Assembly (NCBI RefSeq): GCF_032678705.1
Contig: NZ_JAVTSS010000002.1
Coordinates: forward strand, 1,984,001-2,048,000
Direction of reading: 5' to 3'
Length of the DNA: 64,000 nt
From: Pedobacter frigiditerrae
GTDB taxonomy: Bacteria; Bacteroidota; Bacteroidia; Sphingobacteriales; Sphingobacteriaceae
Part shown: in pieces, positions 1 through 7,638 of the stretch
Position numbering within the stretch: the stretch's first letter is position 1
Layout of the letters: the number at the start of each line of letters is the position of its first letter
The notes under the pieces: model-generated
What the model saw: the letters and a program-made list of their open reading frames with translations, nothing else
Database searches by the model: none
Told to the model about the DNA's origin: nothing
Translations under genes and position numbers: made by a program

Positions 1-117
1 GAAACTTTAATGACAAAGCAATATTTTGATTTATTAGGAATAACCGAGTTTCTAGATGCTAGCAAAAGCTACAATGACAGCATTAGAAGAGCTGGTAAAA
101 TAGATTGGAATAAATAA
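1..117 (+). CDS. C-terminal end of an unidentified protein (partial)
   Basis: Frame 1 is open from the first base to a TAA at 115-117 and gives the last 38 residues of a protein that begins outside the window. The tail is polar, ends in GKIDWNK, and shows no recognisable domain. The next gene starts 33 bases downstream on the same strand, so both may share a transcript. No function is proposed. Confidence 0.5.
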   Translation, partial: ETLMTKQYFDLLGITEFLDASKSYNDSIRRAGKIDWNK

Positions 118-150
118 AATAAATTTTTGGAAATAATAATTTTGAATTAA

Positions 151-465
151 ATGCAAACAGAAGTTGATTATAAGCAAAATGAGCTAAATAAAATGCTAGC
201 TATATTGGATCAACAAGCTCAAAAGTTTTTAGAATCTTTCAACATAACTAAAAACATAATCTCAGTAACAGAATTATATGCAACTAAATTTGAAGATGCG
301 TTTGTCGAATTTTATCTTTTGACCGAGAAATATAAATATACCCATACTGAAGTGATGTGGCAAGGTCATATGGATTATATTGGCATAGCTTTATTTCAGT
401 ATCAATCCATTTTTGAGGAGGTACAAATAAGAACTGGTTACAAATTCAAAAAGTTAAATTTTTAA
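151..465 (+). CDS. Hypothetical protein, 104 aa
   Basis: This short, mostly helical-looking protein has no signal peptide and no membrane segment. It begins with ATG at 151. Its TAA ends one base before the ATG of the next gene at 467, so it is the first complete member of a tight cluster (151-944). I do not recognise the family. The position inside a tRNA-linked island and the low GC suggest accessory DNA. A small cytoplasmic component of an island-specific module is possible but unsupported. Confidence 0.6.
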   Translation: MQTEVDYKQNELNKMLAILDQQAQKFLESFNITKNIISVTELYATKFEDAFVEFYLLTEKYKYTHTEVMWQGHMDYIGIALFQYQSIFEEVQIRTGYKFKKLNF

Positions 466-466
466 T

Positions 467-796
467 ATGATACATTTATCAAAAAAAACATCAAAGAATA
501 AATTTGGCTACAATACCTACGAAGTAAGATTTACACCAATTCTATACCTGCAATTTATAGAGGCTAATTACAATACCTATATAGTTGAATTTAGCGAAAG
601 AGGAATTATTTTCCCTTCATTACGTTTTACATTCACAAAGAGTGCTGATATAAAAGTCATAATAACTCTAGCAATGCAGAAAATCATAGAATACTTTAGA
701 GCATCAAAAAGCCAAGGTATTGATGAAAATTATTTCAACAGAGCTGGAATTGAACTCTTGGAAAGAGCTGATTTTATGTTACCTTTCAATAAGTAA
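467..796 (+). CDS. Hypothetical protein, 109 aa
   Basis: A soluble 109-residue protein rich in aromatic residues, with a beta-strand-like N-terminal half (FGYNTYEVRFTPILYLQF) and a helical C-terminal third. It starts one base after the stop of the preceding gene and ends one base before the ATG at 798, so three genes are probably translated from one message. No motif identifies a family. The arrangement could suit a small interacting pair, but nothing in the sequence proves this. Confidence 0.6.
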   Translation: MIHLSKKTSKNKFGYNTYEVRFTPILYLQFIEANYNTYIVEFSERGIIFPSLRFTFTKSADIKVIITLAMQKIIEYFRASKSQGIDENYFNRAGIELLERADFMLPFNK

Positions 797-797
797 T

Positions 798-944
798 ATG
801 CAATACGTTTTTATTATACTTTTTGTCCTTTCCTTGAGCTTCGTTAGGCATTGCTATAATGCGAGACATTATGATAAAACATCATACCCGATATCGCTCA
901 TCGTATCTGTGGTACTTTTAGTATTAGCTATCTCATTTAGTTAG
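798..944 (+). CDS. Small two-helix membrane protein, 48 aa
   Basis: The open frame extends further upstream, but the ATG at 798, one base after the stop of the preceding gene, is the natural start. The 48-residue product has two hydrophobic segments (about residues 2-16 and 31-47) joined by a short charged stretch, HCYNARHYDKTSYP. It is therefore predicted to be a small inner-membrane hairpin protein. It is the last gene of a tight three-gene cluster. The function is unknown. Confidence 0.5.
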   Translation: MQYVFIILFVLSLSFVRHCYNARHYDKTSYPISLIVSVVLLVLAISFS

Positions 945-959
945 ATAAATATAGTTATT

Positions 960-1400
960 ATGAAAGTTCTGCTTGCAAGTCTCCCATCAGTATTGTTTCT
1001 AATATCAACTTATATTATAATTCCTGTAGATGCGAAAGCATCAACAAAAAAGCAAGATATTATTAATAACCTCAATAAGTCAAATGGAAAATATCCATCT
1101 GAAATAACTTTATTTGAAAATAAAGAATTGTCTAAACGATTAAAGAGCCTATTGAAAGATAGGTTCTTCTTCTTGAAGAAAACTTGGGCTGTTGAAACTC
1201 CAATCGAGGTGAAAAATAACATATTCAAAGCTTGGGGATGCAAACAGCATTTCTGTGACAGAACAAATTTTATCATCGTTGTTGACTTCAAAAAGAATGT
1301 GATTTATGTTGGCATTAGGGACAATGAAAATGTCAAGGTCTATTCGAAAGATGGAAGCATAAATATTGAAGTAAATAATTGGGCTAAAAGAATAAGTTAA
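960..1400 (+). CDS. Exported protein with an Ivy-like CxxHxC motif; possible lysozyme inhibitor
   Basis: This 146-residue protein has a hydrophobic N-terminal signal sequence (about residues 1-25), so it should enter the periplasm. Near residue 93 it carries CKQHFC followed by a strand rich in V, I and F (NFIIVVDFKKNVIYVG). Ivy-type inhibitors of c-type lysozyme have a CKPHDC loop followed by similar strands, so this is a plausible distant relative. Similarity elsewhere is weak by eye and the call rests mainly on this motif. An unrelated disulfide-bonded periplasmic protein remains possible. Confidence 0.45.
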   Translation: MKVLLASLPSVLFLISTYIIIPVDAKASTKKQDIINNLNKSNGKYPSEITLFENKELSKRLKSLLKDRFFFLKKTWAVETPIEVKNNIFKAWGCKQHFCDRTNFIIVVDFKKNVIYVGIRDNENVKVYSKDGSINIEVNNWAKRIS

Positions 1401-1513
1401 ATTTTATGGCATTGAAGCATATCTATGATGTTAATCATTTTGGTTATATTATATATTCTTTAAAACAAAGTGTGTTAATATTGTAGAAATACCAAAGAAA
1501 CTAGTCAAATAAA

Positions 1514-2176
1514 ATGAATAAAGAGCCATACAAACAGTTTGGCTCAATTAAATTTAGCCTTATGATAATATACTTGCTCCCTATAATAATCATAGCAATA
1601 GCTGTCCTGAGCTACCTATTAGGCAAGAAGAATGGCATTACAAAGGAGGTAATAAAAACAATACAGCTCCCACCAGTAGCCATTGAAGAGACCAATTTAT
1701 ATGGTGATGAAACCCAACACCAGTTTGAATTAAGATGCCACAACGCCTTAATACTGTATTTAAACGAACATCGTTTTCTTTATTACAGGAATGGGAACAG
1801 CTTTCAAGTAAATTTAGAACTGGAAGATGGAAGTACATTTTTGATTAGCATAGATAGCATATATGAGTTCAAGTGCATCGAGTTTAAATCTAGGCTCTCA
1901 ACAACCATTATTCCAGATAGAAAGCTAAGTGAGGTTTCAGAAATGATAAACAGACTGAATGCAAGATTAGTGTTCAATCCATTGCATTTAGACTATGAAA
2001 ACAGGCACGTGAACATTTTAACATCCTATTACGTTGGTAGCCATAAATGCATTTTTGACTATCTCAGTTTCTATCTTACAATCAACTATAATGCAGTTGG
2101 ACTAAGGAATTGCTTGAAAAGGGTTGTTGTAAATGATGAAGAACCTGCATTGGTTGCCTTGGACTTTGCAAATTAG
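1514..2176 (+). CDS. Membrane-anchored hypothetical protein, 220 aa
   Basis: One strong transmembrane segment lies at about residues 15-37 and is followed by a KKNG turn and a soluble domain of about 180 residues. The soluble part alternates charged helices and strands and contains several Cys and His residues without a recognisable metal-binding spacing. The gene starts 113 bases after the preceding stop and is followed by 104 noncoding bases, so it probably has its own promoter. No family is recognised. A single-pass protein with a large cytoplasmic domain is a common shape for island effectors, but that is inference. Confidence 0.6.
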   Translation: MNKEPYKQFGSIKFSLMIIYLLPIIIIAIAVLSYLLGKKNGITKEVIKTIQLPPVAIEETNLYGDETQHQFELRCHNALILYLNEHRFLYYRNGNSFQVNLELEDGSTFLISIDSIYEFKCIEFKSRLSTTIIPDRKLSEVSEMINRLNARLVFNPLHLDYENRHVNILTSYYVGSHKCIFDYLSFYLTINYNAVGLRNCLKRVVVNDEEPALVALDFAN

Positions 2177-2280
2177 AAAGAAAATGGCTGTACATATAGT
2201 ATGGCTTAATTAAACAGAAATTATATTTCAATACAACAAGACTGGAACAATTATTTAGAAAATAAGATAAATTAAAAATA

Positions 2281-2763
2281 ATGACAAAATTTGACGATTT
2301 TACATTTGAACATTTAAACAAATTACAAGTAGGTAAAATTGGAGAATATTGGGCGAAGATTTGGATGACATTCGCTGGGTTCGATATTTACACAACGGAC
2401 GTTGATGACAAGGGAATTGACTTTATAATCAGAACGGATAATGAAAAACATATTGACGTTCAGGTGAAAACCATAAGAACTACGGGCTATGTTTATATTA
2501 CTAAAGAAACTTGGAAAAGCGGATTACGTGAAAATCTTAATCTAGTTTTAGTTTTGCTTAAAAATAACGAAATGCCTTCTGTCTATTTTATTCCGTCAAA
2601 AGTTTGGGAAAATCCGACTGCACTGTTTAGCGACAAAAATTACGATAAGGAAGGTCAAACTAGTAAACCAGAATGGGGAATAAATATTTCTCAAAAAAAT
2701 ATGCAAGAATTGGAACAATATGAAATAACAAAATTTATTGCTAAAAATAAATCAAACGGCTGA
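2281..2763 (+). CDS. Predicted PD-(D/E)XK-fold nuclease-like protein, DUF4365-type
   Basis: This 160-residue soluble protein has the usual layout of small restriction-endonuclease-fold proteins. An N-terminal helix (LQVGKIGEYWAKIWM) is followed by GIDF near residues 44-47 and by DVQVKT near residues 59-64. The Asp of GIDF and the Q-x-K triad match D...(E/Q)xK active sites seen in DUF4365-like proteins. The C-terminal half has hydrophobic strands (LNLVLVLLK, SVYFIPSKVW). Its role could be DNA cleavage in a defence module, but no partner gene is adjacent. The stop codon abuts a structured noncoding region. Confidence 0.6.
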   Translation: MTKFDDFTFEHLNKLQVGKIGEYWAKIWMTFAGFDIYTTDVDDKGIDFIIRTDNEKHIDVQVKTIRTTGYVYITKETWKSGLRENLNLVLVLLKNNEMPSVYFIPSKVWENPTALFSDKNYDKEGQTSKPEWGINISQKNMQELEQYEITKFIAKNKSNG

Positions 2764-2890
2764 CGTCGGTTTGGTAATATGGCGGGTTAGTAGCCAAAAT
2801 GAAGCTTAGTACTTCGTCTGAAATTCAGTGCTGGTAGATAGTTTTGTGTTTCGAAATCGTCAATTTCATTTAGCCACAAAACCTTAAGAC
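2764..2890 (+). repeat. Structured intergenic element S1, possible cassette site
   Basis: TTGGTAATATGGCGGG at 2771-2786 nearly matches TTGGTAAAAATGGCGGG at 5585-5601. Both occur just after a stop codon. S1 also contains nested inverted repeats: AGTAC with GTGCT at about 2810-2833, and GTTTTGTG (2839-2846) with CACAAAAC (2874-2881), which enclose GAAAT/ATTTC. The element could be a recombination site, a terminator-like RNA or a mobile repeat. Confidence 0.4.
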
Positions 2891-3130
2891 TTGTTTTAAA
2901 CTGCATATGATGTCCCAATTTAACTTTTTTAAAGTCCGAACAAATGATAAATTTTACAATGCCTTTGAAGACGATGATTGGGGCGTAGTCGGTTATCATA
3001 TTCTTACTTTTTAATTACTTGACTAAATCTACCCCACAAAATTGAAGTCATAAACTGTGGCTTTTTAGGACTTTGTCCGACCAAAAACCACTGATATTCG
3101 ATTTAATGTTGACTGAATTTAATAAAAAGT
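2891..3130. other. Noncoding gap after S1
   Basis: No credible gene was found. A minus-strand frame at 2787-2999 overlaps the structured S1 element, has no clear ribosome site and has an unlikely composition. The gap separates a plus-strand gene from a minus-strand gene whose 3' end is at 3131, so it is the tail-to-tail interval of convergent genes. Confidence 0.4.
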
Positions 3131-4105
3131 CTAATTTTTATTAAATTTTTTATACAGTCCAAATATTACCAATAGATAAAAAATTATCCCGCCGAGAAAA
3201 ATAGGAGAGAAAATTTTGACATATTTATTTTTTAATATTCCTTCATTTTCTTCAATTGAATAATGTAAAGTTACTGTTCTAGTAAAGACCTTGCTCATAG
3301 TGTTTCCATAACTACTCGTCTCCATTTGAATTGGACCAGAACCTATATAGGTGTAGTTATCATTATACTTAAGCTCAAAAAAATTATTTACTCGAAAATA
3401 TAGACCTTCATCTACAGGAGCAACAGACTTTATAACCAACTCTTGCAAAAGTGTTAGTTTTTTATTCTCTTTAACTCCATTTTGTTCTCGAGTAATCTCA
3501 TTTCTAAACAATATTCCTTGGTATTTATTTTTAGTTAAATCATTAACATAGCTATATACTAAAGACGGCATTATAGAATAATTATAAAATGTAGTTGGTC
3601 CACCACCAGATAATTTGCTAAAATCCATTGTGCTGGAAGTTTTATGGATTAGATTATCAGGGAAGTTGTAAGTAAGTCCTAATCCTATGATATATTCTCC
3701 TATTATATCATATCCTTTATCAGTCTTTTTAACAACAATCATAAATGGCGAAAATACGTCTTGCTTAAAATTATACCATTTAAATTCATCGCCTGCCATT
3801 ACTTGAGTTATTTTCTCCCTGTTACTAAAAGTTAAGGAATTCCAAATGCTCACATCGTTAACTCCGTACCAAGAAATTTTATCAGCAATATTAAAATCTG
3901 CAACCTTCTCCACTTTAATAGTATCTAAATCAAGAGAGTATGCGCCGATTTGTTGTTTTCCCTCCAAATATCTATTGTCTATAAGTTCTTGAAGCTCTCG
4001 TTTAGAATTGTTCTTGTCAGATATGTAAAAAAAATAACCAAAAGCGGGAATTATTACAGATATAATTACAGAACCTATAATTGCTTTTTTTATCCATTTA
4101 TTCAT
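3131..4105 (-). CDS. Double-anchored membrane protein of unknown function, 324 aa
   Basis: A transmembrane helix at about residues 7-28 (AIIGSVIISVIIPAFGYFFY) and another near the C terminus (about 298-318) bracket a domain of about 260 residues. If both helices span the membrane, that domain lies outside the cytoplasm. It is rich in Tyr, Phe and Asn with beta-like stretches. The gene is opposite in strand to its neighbours. I do not recognise the family. Two anchored ends around a periplasmic domain could suit a sensor or envelope scaffold, but no catalytic motif is visible. Confidence 0.6.
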   Translation of the reverse strand: MNKWIKKAIIGSVIISVIIPAFGYFFYISDKNNSKRELQELIDNRYLEGKQQIGAYSLDLDTIKVEKVADFNIADKISWYGVNDVSIWNSLTFSNREKITQVMAGDEFKWYNFKQDVFSPFMIVVKKTDKGYDIIGEYIIGLGLTYNFPDNLIHKTSSTMDFSKLSGGGPTTFYNYSIMPSLVYSYVNDLTKNKYQGILFRNEITREQNGVKENKKLTLLQELVIKSVAPVDEGLYFRVNNFFELKYNDNYTYIGSGPIQMETSSYGNTMSKVFTRTVTLHYSIEENEGILKNKYVKIFSPIFLGGIIFYLLVIFGLYKKFNKN

Positions 4106-4280
4106 CTTATGTAAATTTCTTATTTTATCAGTTGATGATTTTTCAATTTGAGTATCGGTTTCAAATATAAATTAAAAATGGACAGCTTTTCTTACTTTTA
4201 CCATAGTATTAATTGACCGAATTCTAAAAACCACAAAACGATTTATTTTTAAAATATAGATGCTTAAAAATATTAACGTA

Positions 4281-4420
4281 ACGCCAGCTAACAGCAAATT
4301 TGTTCAAAAATGGCTGACGGTGGTTTATGTTCATTCATCAGTTATTTAGTTAATTTAGTGCTGTTCGACAATGGTTCTGCAAGTAATGCCATTTCTGCAC
4401 AAATTTGCAAACCGTTGGGC
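4281..4420 (+). repeat. Long palindromic attC-like element S2
   Basis: The outer arms contain GCAAATTTG (4294-4302) and CAAATTTGC (4400-4408). The inner arms are AAATGGC (4308-4314) and GCCATTT (4388-4394). The element ends with GTTGGGC at 4414-4420, an exact match to the integron R-box pattern GTTRRRY. The left edge reads ACGCCAGCTAAC, which only partly fits RYYYAAC. It lies directly upstream of the metalloprotease gene. An integron-type site is possible; another mobile repeat family is the alternative. Confidence 0.4.
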
Positions 4421-4444
4421 TTAATTTTTTCAAACAAACTTCAA

Positions 4445-5557
4445 ATGAAAAGACAACTACTACAAACCTTAACACTATTTGTTATTTTGACATCTTGTAA
4501 CAATAATGACAAGACCTCAAAGAACAACAAGCAAACCGACAATCAAACAACTGAAACACAAGTTTCGGTTAGAGAACCCAACAATACAGAAAATGGAAGC
4601 ATAAAAGGAAACTTTGGAGGTTGTGGGTATAATTACACGCCAAGCGAAAACGCAATAGATTTATATGAGCCAAGACCAAGAGAGTTAAGTCAAATAAATT
4701 CAATTCTGAAATTTTCAGGCTTAGCATCGAACTTCAAAATTTATAGTGCTTCTATTGACAATGCCGTTGCAACAATCATCGACAATAAAAGGTATATTCT
4801 GTATGACCCTAAACTATTATCATATACAGATATTAAATCAGGTAACTATTGGTCTTCAATGTCAATATTGGCACACGAAATCGGACATCATCTTTCAGGA
4901 CATACTATAACAAATAAAGGTTCAAATCCAAAAGACGAATTAGAAGCAGATAAATATTCTGGCTTCATTTTATATAAATTAGGAGCTACACTTTCAGATG
5001 CTACAAATGCTATTCGAACGCTTGGTAATGACGTAGGTTCGACAACGCATCCGCCAAAATCTGAAAGGATAAAAGCAATTACACAAGGTTGGAATGAAGC
5101 AAATCAAACACGTTACAATGGTGCAATTCCGCCACCACCAAATGACAACGTCGAAAACTTATGTGAATATACTTCAACTATGCTTATTGATAAAGAATAC
5201 ATTATTGCTGATGAGGATAATTCAATGTATGGCAACCCAGACATATTATATGGAATTATAACAGAAGTCGACAAAGATATTACTCGATTAAAAATCCACA
5301 TTGTCAAAAGTTCTCAATCATTTAATGAAGGTTTTAGGAAAATTGATGGAGAAGACTGGGATGTAACAATAGATAATAACAATTGGGGCGGAAATAGTGA
5401 AATGGACCATTCTTGTTCACTTAATTTTAGTTCTTTTTTTGTGCCAGGTCGAAGAATGAAATTTGGAATGGTTGAAGGATACCCAGGCTGTGGTACATCA
5501 GAGGCTGGACATTGGCACTTGACATATGCAAAAGCAATTGATGGAAATAAATTTTAA
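4445..5557 (+). CDS. Lipoprotein zinc metalloprotease, M48-like
   Basis: The open frame runs back to 4310 through the S2 palindrome. The ATG at 4445 is preferred because it begins a lipoprotein signal (MKRQLLQTL..FVILTSC) with the lipobox LTSC, giving 370 residues. HEIGHH near residue 144 followed by ELEAD about 20 residues later is the HExxH...ExxxD zinc site of M48-type peptidases. A C-terminal region of about 140 residues beyond the protease is rich in Asp, Asn and Trp and is unrecognised. It probably acts as an envelope-anchored protease. The gene stands alone between two related structured elements, S2 and S3. Confidence 0.75.
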   Translation: MKRQLLQTLTLFVILTSCNNNDKTSKNNKQTDNQTTETQVSVREPNNTENGSIKGNFGGCGYNYTPSENAIDLYEPRPRELSQINSILKFSGLASNFKIYSASIDNAVATIIDNKRYILYDPKLLSYTDIKSGNYWSSMSILAHEIGHHLSGHTITNKGSNPKDELEADKYSGFILYKLGATLSDATNAIRTLGNDVGSTTHPPKSERIKAITQGWNEANQTRYNGAIPPPPNDNVENLCEYTSTMLIDKEYIIADEDNSMYGNPDILYGIITEVDKDITRLKIHIVKSSQSFNEGFRKIDGEDWDVTIDNNNWGGNSEMDHSCSLNFSSFFVPGRRMKFGMVEGYPGCGTSEAGHWHLTYAKAIDGNKF

Positions 5558-5565
5558 ATTAAAAC

Positions 5566-5610
5566 TACGCCCAACATCGGGTGCTTGGTAAAAATGGCGG
5601 GAAATTCTTA
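5566..5610 (+). repeat. Partial structured element S3
   Basis: GCCCAAC, an exact match to RYYYAAC, is followed by TTGGTAAAAATGGCGGG at 5585-5601, shared almost exactly with S1. It begins about ten bases after the metalloprotease stop. The expected right arm ending in GTTRRRY is not seen, and the sequence runs into a different repeat at 5655. It looks like half of a site joined to an unrelated one. Confidence 0.35.
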
Positions 5611-5654
5611 TAAACCCTGTTCAATGCAAAATATTGGTAACTAAATCTTTATTG

Positions 5655-5730
5655 TCATTCCCAAGTAAGGCATCCGCTCTTTGGTGGCTTAAGAGTTCAG
5701 ATGCCATTCTTGTTCATTAGTTTATAAGGT
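5655..5730 (+). repeat. Direct repeat P, left copy, with hairpin
   Basis: This copy pairs with 6870-6948. Shared blocks are TCATTCC, GGTGGCTTAAG and TCATT(A/G)GTTTATAAGGT. Between them it folds as GGCATC (5669-5674) with GATGCC (5700-5705) and CTCTT (5677-5681) with AAGAG (5691-5695). It precedes the FISUMP-domain gene. Confidence 0.5.
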
Positions 5731-5739
5731 CATAACCTA

Positions 5740-5759
5740 AATACCTAAAATTAGGTATT
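5740..5759. promoter_or_regulatory. Perfect 20-bp palindrome, probable operator
   Basis: TACCTAA-AA-TTAGGTA at 5742-5757 is a perfect 7-2-7 inverted repeat, extended to 20 bp as AATACCTAAAATTAGGTATT. The same 7-2-7 palindrome, differing only in the two central bases, lies upstream of the exported PEGA protein at 24050-24065. A heptamer pair with this spacing resembles sites of NarL/LuxR-type response regulators (TACYYMT-like). It ends 47 bases before the ATG of the next gene. Confidence 0.5.
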
Positions 5760-5806
5760 GTTATTTGCATTGGTATCAGGTAGATTAGATGAAATGAATA
5801 TATGAT

Positions 5807-6829
5807 ATGAAAACAACCGCTCTCCTCTCGCTTTTAATTGTGTCTATGATGACAAGCACCTCCACCATCGCTCAAGTAAAAAAGCCAGTAACTAAGGCAT
5901 CAACAGTAAGCACTAAATTCGGCGCTTTAGCCATTGACCGCTCAAACGGATTTTACTATGGGTATTCCTCTGATGCATCAACTAAGGCTGAAGCCGAGAG
6001 CAGGGCTATTGCTGAATGCAACAAACGGGGTGGAAACTGTTCAATAGTCCTGACCTTTTCGGGAACAGGATGTGCTGCATACCGTACGATTAACGGCAAC
6101 GTAGGAACGGCATTTGGTTGGGGAATTGGCAAGACTAAGGAAGAGGCAGATGCAATTGCAATTAAAGAGTGCTTAAAACGAAGTAATGGCATTTCGCCTC
6201 CCAATTTTGTTTGGAGCTGTAACTCTTCAGGAACGGGCATATTGAAGGAAATCTATAATGCCTCTAGTGAAATCGTTGGGATCAAAGTAGTAAAGATTGG
6301 TAATCAAAACTGGTCAGATAGGAATTTAGATGTAAGTACTTTCCAGAACGGAGACCCTATATTTGAAGCTAAAACCATTGTAGAATGGCAAAAGGCTGCT
6401 GATGAACAAAAACCTGCGTATGTCTACCTTAACTACGACAAGGCCAATGGGAAGAAGTTTGGAAAGATATACAACATATATGCAGTTATGGACACAAGGG
6501 GTCTAGCTCCAAAAGGTTATCGTATTGCTACGAGAAACGATTGGGTGGAACTGGGAAGTACTATTGGTGACTTAAGCACGGCTGCTGGTAAGTTGAAGAG
6601 CAAAACGGGATGGACGAACAACAATGGAACGGATGATTATGGTTTTAATGCTCTGCCTGCAGGAAATTGTTGCTTCAATGGAATTGGTGGAGCGGCTTCT
6701 TATTGGAGTTCCACATCTGCCAATGATAAAAATCAATATGGCGTTACTTTATACAGTGGTGGGCATTATTATGAAGTTTCAACTTTCTATAAGTCTGCAG
6801 GTCGATATGTTAGATACCTAAAGGATTAG
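5807..6829 (+). CDS. Exported DUF4189 plus FISUMP-domain protein, 340 aa
   Basis: A signal peptide (about residues 1-22, ending TIAQ) is followed by a DUF4189-like domain at about 35-130 with conserved Cys pairs and alternating Ala/Glu helices. From about residue 155 a FISUMP-type (Fibrobacter succinogenes major paralogous) domain follows, shown by the region around NWSDRNLD, by GYRIATRNDW and by GGAASYWSS. Such proteins are surface or periplasmic in Bacteroidota, with unclear biochemical roles. The gene is alone, preceded by a 20-bp palindrome and flanked by the direct repeats P. It may therefore be a self-contained regulated cassette. Confidence 0.7.
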   Translation: MKTTALLSLLIVSMMTSTSTIAQVKKPVTKASTVSTKFGALAIDRSNGFYYGYSSDASTKAEAESRAIAECNKRGGNCSIVLTFSGTGCAAYRTINGNVGTAFGWGIGKTKEEADAIAIKECLKRSNGISPPNFVWSCNSSGTGILKEIYNASSEIVGIKVVKIGNQNWSDRNLDVSTFQNGDPIFEAKTIVEWQKAADEQKPAYVYLNYDKANGKKFGKIYNIYAVMDTRGLAPKGYRIATRNDWVELGSTIGDLSTAAGKLKSKTGWTNNNGTDDYGFNALPAGNCCFNGIGGAASYWSSTSANDKNQYGVTLYSGGHYYEVSTFYKSAGRYVRYLKD

Positions 6830-6869
6830 GTTTGCAGGGTGATTTGTTACTGTTCCTAGTAAATTGATT

Positions 6870-6948
6870 TCATTCCTAAACTCAGCCTCTCCTCAAAAGA
6901 GGTGGCTTAAGCGAGGAAAGGCTAAGTCCAGTCATTGGTTTATAAGGT
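6870..6948 (+). repeat. Direct repeat P, right copy, with covarying hairpin
   Basis: This copy shares GGTGGCTTAAG and the flanking blocks with 5655-5730. Its stem is different but still paired: AGCCT (6884-6888) with AGGCT (6919-6923) and CCTC (6891-6894) with GAGG (6913-6916). Paired arms that change together suggest selection for the fold rather than the sequence. Confidence 0.5.
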
Positions 6949-7143
6949 GAATTTGGGTCAGTGCTATTTATAAAGCAAGTGCTGAACACTTTTTGGTCTG
7001 TAGTTCTTGGGATAAGGCAGTGCTTACTCGATAGGAAAATCGGTACTCCGCAAGGCTCAGTTCTCAAAAAACACACGCCAAAACTTCTTTTTGTCACGGT
7101 TTTTATATTGAACTTCGGTTGCTTCGTGAAAGCTGTCTTTATC

Positions 7144-7196
7144 TTTATCTAGGATTTTATTCGCTCACAAATTCGCTTCACTTTATCCTGGATAAA
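7144..7196. repeat. 53-bp inverted repeat resembling the R-repeats
   Basis: The arms TTTATCTAGGAT (7144-7155) and ATCCTGGATAAA (7185-7196) pair over 12 bases with one G-T wobble, enclosing 29 bases. Length and shape are close to the 57-bp R-repeats that start 233 bases later, but the sequence differs. It may be a diverged or different boundary site. Confidence 0.4.
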
Positions 7197-7330
7197 TCTA
7201 ATCGCTTTCCACTTTTCGGCTCACCTGCGTAATCGCTGCAGGCTTCACAATCGTCATAATATTTGTTCAAATATTCCGCCTATTGCTTGTGTTAAAACAT
7301 AGCTAAAGTCATACTTCGTATTTCCCCTTT

Positions 7331-7367
7331 AGCACCTTTACTCAGTTCGCAGGCGGTGAGCATAACC
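7331..7367 (+). repeat. C-element copy 1
   Basis: AGCACCTTTACTCAGTTCGC then AGGCGGTGAGCATAACC. Three similar copies occur at 7505, 17201 and 18331. The CTCA...TGAG arms can pair. Unlike the other three, this copy has no R-repeat directly before it. Confidence 0.45.
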
Positions 7368-7392
7368 TGTAATGGGCTTATATAATAGTATT

Positions 7393-7427
7393 GCCCTTGT
7401 AAAAGATAAGGAATGATGTTTTTTAAT
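7393..7427 (+). repeat. D-element, left half
   Basis: GCCCTTGTAAAAGATAAGG matches the left arm of the full D hairpin at 28011-28058 (CCCTTGTAAAATATAAAA) and is followed by a T run. The right arm is degraded. It lies immediately upstream of the first R-repeat, the same order as in the other D-R boundaries. Confidence 0.35.
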
Positions 7428-7428
7428 C

Positions 7429-7486
7429 ATATCCAAAATTGAAAAGCTACCTGTTAAATGAAGAAATTGATTTGATTTTTGGATAT
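7429..7486 (+). repeat. R-repeat 1 (58 bp)
   Basis: It starts ATATCCAAAATTG, has CCTGTTAAATGAAG in the middle and ends TTTTTGGATAT. The ends are inverted repeats. It opens the array and precedes the nuclease-like pair at 7639-8654. Confidence 0.8.
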
Positions 7487-7504
7487 TGTTATATTAATTG
7501 ATTT

Positions 7505-7540
7505 AACACCTTTGCTCAGTTCTCAGGCTGTGAGCGTAGC
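7505..7540 (+). repeat. C-element copy 2
   Basis: AACACCTTTGCTCAGTTCTC then AGGCTGTGAGCGTAGC. It begins 18 bases after the end of R-repeat 1, comparable to the R-C spacing at 17.2 and 18.3 kb. Confidence 0.5.
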
Positions 7541-7638
7541 AGATTGGTAAATACAATTTGAATAAAAACTCCGATTTCTCTTGATTAATATAAATACATT
7601 TATTATACTTAATTAATTCGTACAAATTAACACTCAAT

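Larger units (their letters stand above)
6949..7428. other. Gene-free stretch with several inverted repeats
   Basis: No convincing gene was found; short frames here have poor composition and no ribosome site. The stretch contains a 12-bp inverted repeat TTTATCTAGGAT / ATCCTGGATAAA (7144-7196), the palindrome AATATTTGTTCAAATATT near 7259-7276, one C-element (7331-7367) and the left half of a D-element (7393-7427). It looks like a pile-up of module-boundary sequences, possibly remains of lost modules. Confidence 0.4.

Noticed and set aside
2787..2999. Minus-strand frame of 70 codons
   Set aside because: It overlaps the structured S1 element, has no plausible ribosome site and an unlikely composition.
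4310..4444. Upstream extension of the metalloprotease frame
   Set aside because: It would translate through the S2 palindrome and bury the lipoprotein signal; ATG at 4445 gives a proper signal and lipobox.
6882..7152. Two short overlapping frames in the gap after the FISUMP gene
   Set aside because: They lie on opposite strands over repeat P and hairpin sequence, with no ribosome sites.
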